Positions 1 to 6,331 of a stretch of 8,835 bases of DNA are shown one piece after another. This stretch comes from Vibrio sp. (GTDB lineage: Bacteria; Pseudomonadota; Gammaproteobacteria; Enterobacterales; Vibrionaceae), in assembly GCA_007124475.1 (NCBI GenBank), contig SLFB01000345.1, positions 1-8,835 of the forward strand, given 5' to 3'. The translations under genes were made by a program, and so were the position numbers. The number at the start of each line of letters is the position of its first letter. Position 1 is the stretch's first letter. Below the pieces are notes generated by a model that saw nothing but the letters and a program-made list of their open reading frames with translations, ran no database searches and was not told the origin of the DNA.

Positions 1-152
1 CACCCCAATCACATAGTTTGCCTATGCTCATGGGGATTATGAGAGCCATCCGTGGCTCTCACCAAAGGCCAGCCTACGGCTGTGCAAATTTGTTCCAGAC
101 AAATTTGTCGCTCACTTGCCGCCTACCTGCAACTTCAAGTTGTTTGGTTATA
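1..152. repeat. ERIC-like intergenic repeat, copy 1 (left end cut by window edge)
   Basis: This stretch is homologous, in inverted orientation, to the element at 3179-3382 and in direct orientation to the one at 530-653. All share the CCCCAATCACAT core, the GCCGCCTACCTGC block and a terminus ending in GTTTGG plus TATA-like bases. It is built from stacked palindromes: CCCCA/TGGGG enclosing CATAG/CTATG (4-36), a perfect 8-bp stem with a 4-nt loop at 41-60 (GAGAGCCA/TGGCTCTC), and a 9-bp stem with a 5-nt loop at 85-107 (CAAATTTGT/ACAAATTTG). That architecture fits the ERIC/IRU class of gammaproteobacterial repeats, which form RNA hairpins when transcribed. The outer terminus would lie to the left of the window. 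The family name is from memory of the ERIC consensus; the homology between copies is visible directly. Confidence 0.75.
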
Positions 153-247
153 GTTGAAGCTTTAGCGGTTCATTCACTCGTTTATCTATGTTTCTGGGGA
201 TAAACTCACTGATTACCTAGCAGAAACTCCACGTCGTTTAGGAGTAT
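148..247. repeat. Degenerate ERIC-like repeat in tandem with copy 1
   Basis: Directly after copy 1, and sharing its TTATA junction, comes a more diverged unit. Its first part (GTTGAAGC, TTAGCGG) corresponds to the outer arm seen in inverse orientation at the right end of the 3179-3382 element. Its later part (TCTATGTTTCTGGGGATAAACTC, here split as TCTATG and TGGGGATAAACTC) parallels the TCTATGTTCATGGGGATGAACTC stretch of the 530-653 copy. The central CCCCAATCAC arm is missing, so the long hairpin cannot form. It is probably a decayed or recombined copy. The right boundary near GGAGTATGG is approximate. Confidence 0.5.
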
Positions 248-344
248 GGGAAAAATAACACAACTCTTATAACTAAATAACAACAAAAACTAAAGCTTTT
301 ATCACGATTTGGAATATAAAATATCCTTTTATTTTCATCATCAT

Positions 345-363
345 AGAAATGATAAGCACTATT
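345..363 (+). promoter_or_regulatory. Fur-like box upstream of a possible short transcript
   Basis: The 19-mer at 345-363 contains AATGATAAGCACTAT and matches the classical Fur consensus GATAATGATAATCATTATC at about 13 of 19 positions by eye. It is weaker than the box in front of the haem receptor gene. A possible plus-strand promoter lies just upstream, TTATCA (299-304) with 17-nt spacing to TATCCT (322-327), which would put the box over the early transcribed region. No protein gene follows, but an intrinsic terminator does at 505-530. An A+T-rich region can give such a match by chance. Confidence 0.35.
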
Positions 364-402
364 CTGGGATATCACTAAAGGCTTATCCACAGAGGTAGTT
401 AG

Positions 403-460
403 CTTGGACGATGGTTAAAATTGGACTGTGGTTAAAATTGGACTATGGCTAAAACGGCAG
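403..460. repeat. 17-nt short tandem repeat
   Basis: The unit TGGTTAAAATTGGACTG occurs at 412-428 and again at 429-445 with one change at the last base. It is followed by a diverged partial third unit (446-460, TGGCTAAAACGGCAG) and preceded by a partial unit TTGGACGA (403-410). The period of 17 is not a multiple of three, which argues against a coding repeat. It sits inside the possible small transcript upstream of the terminator at 505-530. Confidence 0.7.
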
Positions 461-504
461 GCTTTATGGTTATGATTGCTGTAAGGTTTAATTGACACAA
501 CAAT

Positions 505-530
505 ACGACCTGGTTTCAGGCCGTGTTTTT
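505..530 (+). terminator. Rho-independent terminator, plus strand
   Basis: ACGACCTG (505-512) pairs with CAGGCCGT (517-524), with one A-C mismatch, around a GTTT loop. A G and five T residues follow (526-530). The T-run lies only on the plus-strand 3' side; read on the minus strand the hairpin is not followed by T residues, so it does not terminate the haem receptor gene. Its T-run abuts the first bases of the ERIC-like element that starts at 530. Confidence 0.7.
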
Positions 531-653
531 ATACCTTTGCGAATGAAAGTTGCAGAATAGTCGGGTACGTGCGCTCCCCAATCACATAACCTGTCTATGT
601 TCATGGGGATGAACTCACTTACCGCCTACCTGCCACTGCACATTGTTTGGGTA
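530..653. repeat. ERIC-like intergenic repeat, copy 2 (compact, 124 nt)
   Basis: It starts with TATACC (530-535) and ends with TTTGGGTAG (645-653). In between are the GGGTACGTGCG, CCCCAATCACAT and ACCGCCTACCTGCC blocks shared with the other copies. The central hairpin is kept as CCCCA/TGGGG around CATA/TATG (576-607). About 124 nt is close to the usual 127-nt ERIC length; the middle palindromes of copies 1 and 3 are absent. It lies 26 nt downstream of the stop codon of the minus-strand haem receptor gene and will be in its 3' untranslated region if transcription continues. No T-tract terminator for that gene is visible on the minus strand here. Confidence 0.75.
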
Positions 654-679
654 GGAGATTGCAAAACGAGCGATAACCG

Positions 680-2761
680 TTAAAACTCGTATTTCGCCGT
701 GATTGCAAAGTGACGTTTCGGCTGAGTTTTCGATTTATCTTCACTGGTTAAACTACGTGCCGTATTCCAGTCGTAATATTCTTCATTGGTCGCGTTAAAT
801 ATCCCTGCTCTTAATGTTAAATCACGAATCGGCTGGTAATACGCTGTAAGATCGACAACGGTAGCAGCACCGATTGGTGGGGTTTCGCCACTAATATCAC
901 GTGATTTTTTCTTAGCCGTGTAGTTTAAATTAACGGCGGCTCCCCAGTTGTCTATAGAATCATAACGGACACCAAACACCGTATTCCAAGGGCTAACACT
1001 ATTTAATGGATTACTTTGCGCATCTTCACCCTCAGTATACGCTGCCGCTATATGCGAGCTAAAACCATCAATCGGCATAAAGCCATTCCAAGAGAGCTGA
1101 TTAGAAAATTCAACCCCTTTGATAGTGGCTTTATCAATATTAATCGATTGGAAAACTGCATCTCGAGTTCTTATACTACCGGAAACGATTTGTCGGTCGA
1201 TAAAGTTATCGAAATCGCTGTAAAATAGAGAGATTTCATTTTTAACTTGCTCACTGTTATAACGCCAACCTAATTCATATGAAATACTTTCTTCAGACTT
1301 TAAGTTCGGATTAGGCTTATTGATATAACCGTGTCTTGGGTTACCAAATGAGTAATACAATTCTTGGAAATCAGGCGCACGAAAACCTTGGCTTACTTGT
1401 GCAAATATCCGATGGTTATCATTCAATTTATAAATAGAACCTAATCTCGCGGTTAAAGCGGAATCTGAGTAATCTTTATATTCACTGGCAGGGTTTCCAC
1501 TTGGGTTAGCACTGGTATCCCCTGGGCTAGTTTCAAAGTGATCAAATCTGAGTCCTGGTGTAATGATGAAATTACCGAAACCAATTTCATCTTGTACAAA
1601 CAAGCCATAACGTGTTTCAGAAGCATTTGGCATGTAATACAGAGTTTGATCACTCCCTACAGTATTATATTCCTCGTTAGTATTTTTGATGTCTTTGTTT
1701 GAAAATGAAATACCATAAACTAAATAATGCTCGGTATTAGCAAGATCAAACACTTTATCGAATTGGCCATCAAATTGAAGGCCTTTATCTGAATAGAGAT
1801 AATCTTTCTTTTGTTTATTGCCGTTACGAGTGCTGGTACGCTCAGTGATCCCGGTTTCTTCTTTACTCATCCAGTCAAGCTGCCAAGTAACCCTGTCAGC
1901 AAATGCCAAATCAGCTTCCCAAATGTGCTTGAACCCAATTTGATACTGCTCGGTTTTATCAACCCCTGAGCCATCTTTAAAGTTATTATATTCTAGCGTA
2001 TCGATATCATTTTTATTGTGCAAAAGATTAGCGGTAAATTGCAAACGATGGTTAGGATTTGCTTGATAGTGAAGCTTAAATAATAAGCTGTTAGATTGAT
2101 TCTTTTCTTTGTCTGTATCACCAAAGTTATTTACTTCTTTACCATCTCGACGAGTAAAGGCAAGTAAAGACTCAACATTACCGGTTTTATTCGCTAAGGC
2201 AACGGACTCGCTGAAAGTCTTAGTCGCTGAGTGATAGTTTAGTTTCGCATAACCAGCAAACTCACGACCTTGTAAAATATCAGCGGGATCTTTGGTTTCA
2301 AAGGCCACAATACCACCAATGGCATCAGAACCTTGTAACGATGAGGCGGCACCTTTCACAACTTCAACCGATTTAATCATATCGGTATCAATATCAATCC
2401 CAGATGAATTCAAAAAAGTCCCACCTGAATCAAATTGACTGGGTTGTGCGACCCCATCAACAATGACTTTAATTCGGTTGCCTTCAATACCACGTATGTT
2501 TATACCTTGTACGCCTTGTCGCGGGTTTTTTGTCAGAGTGACACCTGGTGTATATTGAAACAAGCTTTCCAGATATGTAGCCATATTTTGTTCGATATCA
2601 CTATCGGTAATCACTGTAACTGAAGCAGCGGTATCAATGACTTGGCTGTTAACACGGGTTGCAGATACAAGGATATCGTCAAAAATCGTTGACTCTTGAG
2701 CTTGTGCAGTAACAGTAAGCGCACATAGTATTGAAGCGGAAAGAAACGTTCTGTTGTACAT
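680..2761 (-). CDS. hutA: TonB-dependent haem/haemoglobin receptor, HutA-like
   Basis: This outer-membrane gated porin binds haem or haemoglobin at the surface and moves haem to the periplasm using TonB-ExbB-ExbD energy. The 693-residue protein starts with a signal peptide (about 1-21, cut after AQA), then a TonB-box-like stretch near 27-35 (FDDILVSAT). A plug domain with IRGIEGNRIKVIVDG (about 89-103) is followed by a beta-barrel ending in the aromatic YEF. FRAP (460-463) and NPNL (484-487) boxes with His477 between them are the signature of haem/haemoglobin receptors such as HutA, HupA and HugA. Length is full for the family. An AAGG ribosome-binding site lies about 9 nt before the ATG, and a Fur box sits 57 nt upstream, so iron repression is expected. 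It appears monocistronic; no other haem-uptake gene is in the window. Siderophore or transferrin receptor is less likely. The exact symbol (hutA, hupA, hugA) depends on species. Confidence 0.85.
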   Translation of the reverse strand: MYNRTFLSASILCALTVTAQAQESTIFDDILVSATRVNSQVIDTAASVTVITDSDIEQNMATYLESLFQYTPGVTLTKNPRQGVQGINIRGIEGNRIKVIVDGVAQPSQFDSGGTFLNSSGIDIDTDMIKSVEVVKGAASSLQGSDAIGGIVAFETKDPADILQGREFAGYAKLNYHSATKTFSESVALANKTGNVESLLAFTRRDGKEVNNFGDTDKEKNQSNSLLFKLHYQANPNHRLQFTANLLHNKNDIDTLEYNNFKDGSGVDKTEQYQIGFKHIWEADLAFADRVTWQLDWMSKEETGITERTSTRNGNKQKKDYLYSDKGLQFDGQFDKVFDLANTEHYLVYGISFSNKDIKNTNEEYNTVGSDQTLYYMPNASETRYGLFVQDEIGFGNFIITPGLRFDHFETSPGDTSANPSGNPASEYKDYSDSALTARLGSIYKLNDNHRIFAQVSQGFRAPDFQELYYSFGNPRHGYINKPNPNLKSEESISYELGWRYNSEQVKNEISLFYSDFDNFIDRQIVSGSIRTRDAVFQSINIDKATIKGVEFSNQLSWNGFMPIDGFSSHIAAAYTEGEDAQSNPLNSVSPWNTVFGVRYDSIDNWGAAVNLNYTAKKKSRDISGETPPIGAATVVDLTAYYQPIRDLTLRAGIFNATNEEYYDWNTARSLTSEDKSKTQPKRHFAITAKYEF

Positions 2762-2817
2762 TTTACTACCTTAAATCCATAAAAGGGCGATAATCGACGT
2801 CAATCATATTGGATGCT

Positions 2818-2836
2818 AATGATAATTACTATCATT
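2818..2836 (-). promoter_or_regulatory. Fur box of the haem receptor gene
   Basis: AATGATAATTACTATCATT has perfect 7-bp inverted arms (AATGATA/TATCATT) around a 5-nt centre and closely follows the Fur consensus. It lies 57 nt upstream of the receptor ATG and directly downstream of the candidate -10 element, where bound Fur-Fe(II) would cover the transcription start. This is the standard arrangement for iron-repressed haem receptors. Confidence 0.88.
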
Positions 2837-2866
2837 CGTATAATGAAAATTAGTGATTGAATTGAA
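2837..2866 (-). promoter_or_regulatory. Candidate promoter of the haem receptor gene
   Basis: Read on the minus strand, TTCAAT (2861-2866) as -35 and TATACG (2837-2842) as -10 are separated by 18 nt. Transcription would start near 2830, inside the Fur box, leaving a leader of about 70 nt. Both hexamers are imperfect; the main support is the position relative to the Fur box. Confidence 0.45.
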
Positions 2867-2959
2867 ACCTTTGGTAATAAAAATAGATATAACCCTTTAT
2901 AATCAGATAGATAAAAACAGATCGTGTTATTTCACAAAAGTGTTATAAAAAATGAACAA

Positions 2960-2975
2960 CGTGATACAAATCACA
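2960..2975. promoter_or_regulatory. CRP-like binding site (CRP/FNR family palindrome)
   Basis: CGTGATACAAATCACA fits the CRP pattern TGTGA-N6-TCACA with one mismatch. The centre is about 137 nt upstream of the proposed receptor start and about 447 nt before the kinase ATG. The inner TGAT-N4-ATCA also resembles an FNR half-site pair, but the outer G and C favour CRP. I recall CRP control of haem receptor genes in Vibrio (hupA of V. vulnificus), which would make the site functionally sensible. It could serve either divergent gene. Confidence 0.55.
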
Positions 2976-2992
2976 ATATTAGTTCATAAAGC

Positions 2993-3120
2993 AGCGCCTG
3001 TTACTCCTTGCCGCGAGGGTATCGGCTTCTCAGGTAGAATAACTACATTTCAAAGCCTCTGCCTTGTATAAAGAGGCCACAAACTGCTGCAAAAATCAGT
3101 TCGAAAGGTGAACAGACCCT
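2993..3120. mobile_element. Possible MITE or insertion-sequence remnant
   Basis: This 128-nt non-coding stretch has imperfect terminal inverted repeats: AGCGCCTGTTACTCCTT at the left and, read from the other strand, AGGGTCTGTTCACCTTT at the right (about 11 of 17 matches by eye, with CTGTT exact). It contains an internal hairpin GCCTCT/AGAGGC (3055-3077) and no open reading frame. The right terminus recurs with one mismatch at 8662-8677. These traits suit a short non-autonomous element, but no target duplication is clear and the repeats are weak. Confidence 0.3.
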
Positions 3121-3178
3121 AGGTAAAAACCATCATTATCACTATACTTAAGAACAGATTAACTCTTTTTTATCAATC

Positions 3179-3382
3179 TATACCCAAACCACTTGGAGTT
3201 ACCGCTAGGCGGCAAGAAGGTGAAAAATTTATCTGGAACAATTTGAACCGCCGTCGGCTGGCTTTTGATGGGAGCTAAGGATAAATCTCATGTTCTCCAT
3301 GAGCAGAGCAAATAGCAAGGCAATGTGATTGGGGTGGACGAACGTAACCAACACCGCTACCGCTTCAAATAGGAAAGGTATA
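3179..3382. repeat. ERIC-like intergenic repeat, copy 3 (complete, 204 nt)
   Basis: It begins with TATACCC (3179-3185) and ends with GGTATA (3377-3382), giving inverted termini. Inside, read left to right, are the reverse complements of the blocks seen in copy 1, then TGTGATTGGGGTG (3324-3336) and the outer arm GACGAACGTAACCAAC (3337-3352), which resembles the ERIC end. It is longer than a standard 127-nt ERIC because it keeps the middle segment also found in copy 1. The element ends 32 nt before the start codon of the membrane kinase and supplies a near-consensus TATACT (3379-3384) that could act as a -10, though no good -35 is seen. With 2762-2992 (receptor promoter and CRP-like site) and 2993-3120, it accounts for most of the 653-nt intergenic region. 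Confidence 0.8.
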
Positions 3383-3414
3383 CTCAACCTACTCAACTAG
3401 AAGGCATCCTTACC

Positions 3415-5007
3415 ATGTCGATAAAACACAAGACAATTTTCGGTGTGATCATCATTCAACTCATTGTTTTGTGTCTTGCTATTTATGTCTCCAATCAATC
3501 TTTCAAAGCTTTTACCGCAGAAGCGATCAGTCAAAGGGCTCTGGATACCAAAACCGTCTTTACTAGCCTTATCACCGATGCGGTTAGCCGACAAGATCTA
3601 TCAACGATCACTAAAGCGGCTGAAACATTTTATCAAAACTCGAATTTATCCTACATCGTTATTAATGATACTTTCCTAGGTAACTGGCTAACGCTTGGAG
3701 ACTATAAAACATTTGAAGAATTAAATATTAATAAACACACTTCAACACCCCAAAGTAATAAAACCTACCCATTGACTGAAGTTATTTATGATGGGGATAA
3801 AATATTGGCTGTTATTTATTTAGGATTTGACACCTCCTCATTTGCTGAATTAAAAAGTTCAGCCAACAATAAAATGACATATTACTTCTCTGCTGCTATG
3901 ATATTAAGCTTTATTTTATCGTGGATGCTCGGAAAAAACCTAACCAACAGGTTATCACAATTAAAAAATGTCACCGCCAGAATTGCTTTTGGTGATAGAA
4001 ATATAAAAATTGTGGTAAGAAGCAATGATGAAATCGATACTGTGCTTTCTTCTTATCAGAAGATGATCAAATCATTAAAAAAATATGAAGAAAACATTCA
4101 AAAAACCCAAGAGGAACTGAGAAACATCAATCAAAACTTAGAGAGAAAAGTACAAGAAAGAACGTTAAGCTTGGTTGAAAAAAACCACCATCTTGAAACC
4201 CTTAATCTTGAACTTATAGAAACCAAAGATAAACTAATTGAAGCTGAAAAAATAATTTCCATGAACACCTTAGCGGCTGGATTTGCCCATGAGATTAACA
4301 ATCCAATCGCTGCCGTTAAAAGTCAAATCCAATTGATCCGTGACGATTTAAACCAGCTTGAGCGTTGGGAACAACAGATAAATGCAATAGCAAAAGAGAA
4401 TGGCTTACTAACTGTTATTGAGCAAATCAATCAGACTATTAATATTGATGACATCAAACAGGGCATTAAAGAGAGTATTGAAGATGCCTTAAGTGGGGTC
4501 AAAAAAATTACCGATGTTATCGAAAGTGTTCAGTTTTGCAAATTAGAAGCACATCATCAGCACACAGAGATCAATATTATTGAGTTAATCAATCAAGCCA
4601 TCAAGATTGATGATATTATTCCGTATATCAATACTCATTATGAACCCGACAGTTTTATTCCTGTTTTTGGTTCCTCTGTTGACTTGCATAAGGTATTGAA
4701 TGGCTTGCTGTTAAATGCCTATCAAGCTGCTACGGATACATCATTCAAAATTGATATTTACTGCTATCAACAAGATAAGAATATAGAAATCGTTATTAAA
4801 GATACCGGTAAAGGAATGAATGAACAGCAGCTCAAACAAGCTTTTGATCCATTTTATACCACGTTACCGGTTGGTAAGGGATTAGGCTTAGGTTTAACCC
4901 AAGCCTATAGCATTATAAAAGAACATCATGGTCAGATAGAGATCACGAGTGAACGAGGACAATGGACACAGGTTTATCTATCTTTACCCATTGTCAAAGA
5001 TTGCTAA
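3415..5007 (+). CDS. Membrane sensor histidine kinase with HAMP domain
   Basis: This 530-residue inner-membrane kinase autophosphorylates a histidine and passes the phosphate to a receiver. In order: transmembrane helix 1 (about 7-26), a periplasmic sensing region (about 28-153, ligand unknown), transmembrane helix 2 (about 155-173), a HAMP-like linker (about 173-225), a long coiled coil (about 221-280), the HisKA domain with phosphoacceptor His292 in FAHEINNP, and the ATPase domain with N-box Asn434, G1 motif DTGKGM (463-468), DPFYTT and GKGLGLGL (487-494). The usual first N-box asparagine is Gly430; the metal-binding Asn434 is kept. It has no receiver of its own. An AGAAGG site lies 10 nt before the ATG. 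Its stop overlaps the convergent response regulator's stop, and that protein is the most obvious partner (inference). Its upstream region is occupied by repeats, so its promoter is uncertain. Confidence 0.9.
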   Translation: MSIKHKTIFGVIIIQLIVLCLAIYVSNQSFKAFTAEAISQRALDTKTVFTSLITDAVSRQDLSTITKAAETFYQNSNLSYIVINDTFLGNWLTLGDYKTFEELNINKHTSTPQSNKTYPLTEVIYDGDKILAVIYLGFDTSSFAELKSSANNKMTYYFSAAMILSFILSWMLGKNLTNRLSQLKNVTARIAFGDRNIKIVVRSNDEIDTVLSSYQKMIKSLKKYEENIQKTQEELRNINQNLERKVQERTLSLVEKNHHLETLNLELIETKDKLIEAEKIISMNTLAAGFAHEINNPIAAVKSQIQLIRDDLNQLERWEQQINAIAKENGLLTVIEQINQTINIDDIKQGIKESIEDALSGVKKITDVIESVQFCKLEAHHQHTEINIIELINQAIKIDDIIPYINTHYEPDSFIPVFGSSVDLHKVLNGLLLNAYQAATDTSFKIDIYCYQQDKNIEIVIKDTGKGMNEQQLKQAFDPFYTTLPVGKGLGLGLTQAYSIIKEHHGQIEITSERGQWTQVYLSLPIVKDC

Positions 5008-6329
5008 CCAATATAGACGGCTATCGGCATATTAGTTGTCTCTTCAATTTCTAGCAATTTTTTTAGTAAGGTTGCATTAATTTGATTACCTGCCGTTAAC
5101 ATTAAGCTACCATTAGGTAAATAAATATCTCGTTTAATAATTGTGCCTGGCTTTATCTCACTCAAGCTCACACACAATTCAACCCCCTCATCAGCCAGTC
5201 GAACATTGGTTATCACTTTAATAAAACACTCGACAACCATAGGGTCATATAAAGTTTCGGCATGTTCAGCTAAATAACGCTGCGCACTTTTAGTATGCAT
5301 ACGTCTTGGGTTTCTTTGCGCGGCAACAAAATAATCGTAATCTTTAACTACCTTAATGATTCTCGACCCTATTGGGATTTCTTCACCTTTTAAATGATCC
5401 GGTTTACCCGTACCATCATAATGCTCGTCTTGATGACGAACTATCTCAACCAAAGGAGCGAAACGCTTAATTCTAGAAATTATTTCAGCTCCCATTACAG
5501 GATTGACGTAAGGAGTTGCGAGCATTTGCTCATCAACCGTCGGTTTGGTGTTATTCGTTGCCTTATCATCGGTGATTAAGCCAATTTGATGCATAAGCCC
5601 GCACAAGTACACTTGGTTCGCTATCCCGGAAGACAAACCTAATTGCGTAGCGACTAATTTTGATTGACTGGCCACCCGTTCATTTTGTTCACTTTCCATT
5701 CCGGTTCGAAACTGAATGATCGCAGTCATCATGGATAAAATATCTTGAAATGTTTGATTGCGCAGCTGTAAAGAATGATTCAGTTTTTTATTCGTTTGTT
5801 GTAGCTCTTGGGTTCTCTGAGATATCTTTTCTTCTAATTCTTGATTAAAATTTTCAAGGCGTAGATTTTGCTCTTCTAATTGAGCATTCATTTTATCTAG
5901 CTGCTCTGCTCGCTCTGATAATTGTTGAGTTAATTCCGCTTTTTCTTGAGTTAATCGATAAAACTCAGCGGCCTTACCGACAATTAATTTTAAGTTTTCA
6001 TTATCCCACGGCTTACTCAAGTAGGTATGAATCCCTCCCTCATTAACCGCTTTCACCGTAGATTGTATATCAGCGTAACCGGTTAATAATAAGCGTACAG
6101 AGTCTGGATAGATGGCTCGAGCTTTTTCTAAAAATTCAGCGCCATCCATTTCTGGCATCCGCATATCAGAAATGATCAAGGCGATCGGGTTTTCGGCCAA
6201 ATACGCTAGCGCATCATGACCGTTATCAAAGCTAACGATCTGATATTCGCTACGTAATACACGTGTTAAAGCTTTTAAGATATCAGCTTCATCATCAAGT
6301 AATAACAGTGGCAGCTTATTATCGGTCAT
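5004..6329 (-). CDS. Response regulator: receiver, coiled coil and degenerate HD-GYP domain
   Basis: The receiver (1-120) is intact: acidic pair Asp12/Asp13, phosphoacceptor Asp55 (SDMRMPEMDG), Thr83 and Lys106 in SKPW. A long coiled coil (about 124-190) leads to an HD-GYP-type domain (about 195-370). Its signature residues are mostly lost: the HD pair is His247-Gln248, the later HP histidine is Asn276, the HHE motif reads QDE (300-302), GYP reads GKP (308-310) and the VAD aspartate is Lys329. The surrounding fold is well kept (EHYDGTG, LKGEEIP). Known HD-GYP enzymes hydrolyse c-di-GMP with a metal centre built from these residues, so this one is probably catalytically inactive. A C-terminal segment (about 375-441, with PGTIIKRDIY) resembles the small beta-rich tail seen on some HD-GYP proteins. 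It starts 2 nt after the PAS kinase stop, with AAGGAT as ribosome-binding site inside that gene, so the kinase is its likely donor. Comparable to the degenerate HD-GYP regulator HnoD of Shewanella (from memory). Confidence 0.88.
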   Translation of the reverse strand: MTDNKLPLLLLDDEADILKALTRVLRSEYQIVSFDNGHDALAYLAENPIALIISDMRMPEMDGAEFLEKARAIYPDSVRLLLTGYADIQSTVKAVNEGGIHTYLSKPWDNENLKLIVGKAAEFYRLTQEKAELTQQLSERAEQLDKMNAQLEEQNLRLENFNQELEEKISQRTQELQQTNKKLNHSLQLRNQTFQDILSMMTAIIQFRTGMESEQNERVASQSKLVATQLGLSSGIANQVYLCGLMHQIGLITDDKATNNTKPTVDEQMLATPYVNPVMGAEIISRIKRFAPLVEIVRHQDEHYDGTGKPDHLKGEEIPIGSRIIKVVKDYDYFVAAQRNPRRMHTKSAQRYLAEHAETLYDPMVVECFIKVITNVRLADEGVELCVSLSEIKPGTIIKRDIYLPNGSLMLTAGNQINATLLKKLLEIEETTNMPIAVYIG

Positions 6330-6331
6330 AC

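Larger units (their letters stand above)
334..530 (+). ncRNA. Candidate iron-responsive small transcript (speculative)
   Basis: Between the degenerate repeat ending near 247 and the compact ERIC-like repeat starting at 530 there is no credible protein gene. On the plus strand, however, a weak promoter (299-327), a Fur-like box (345-363), a 17-nt tandem repeat (403-460) and a well-formed terminator (505-530) occur in the order expected of a small RNA of roughly 200 nt. It would converge on the 3' end of the haem receptor gene. I could not find the conserved RyhB core in it, so if real it is not an obvious RyhB. The 5' end is guessed from the candidate -10. Alternatively the terminator serves a transcript from left of the window. 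Confidence 0.25.

Noticed and set aside
18..203. 61-residue open frame on the plus strand
   Set aside because: It lies entirely inside the ERIC-like repeats, has no ribosome-binding site and has a low-complexity translation with no family resemblance.
411..496. Two tiny frames (13 and 16 codons) starting at ATGs within the 17-nt repeat
   Set aside because: The spacing to any Shine-Dalgarno-like sequence is poor and they arise from the tandem repeat, whose period is not a multiple of three.
334..530. RyhB small RNA
   Set aside because: The conserved RyhB core with its GCACGACATTGC-type sequence was not found on either strand of this segment.
1..653. Integron attC (VCR) sites or a CRISPR array
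   Set aside because: The repeats have TATACC-type termini and nested palindromes as in ERIC, no attC core sites, no regular spacers and no integrase or cas gene nearby.
1016..2623. Open frames of 62-70 residues antisense to or in other frames of the haem receptor gene
   Set aside because: They are shadows of a long, clearly coding gene, without ribosome-binding sites or recognisable products.
2960..2975. FNR site instead of CRP
   Set aside because: The core TGAT-N4-ATCA fits FNR, but the flanking bases are G and C rather than T and A, which favours CRP; FNR is kept only as an alternative.
3121..3150. Second Fur box near CATCATTATCACTATA
   Set aside because: Only one half resembles the consensus and there is no opposing arm.
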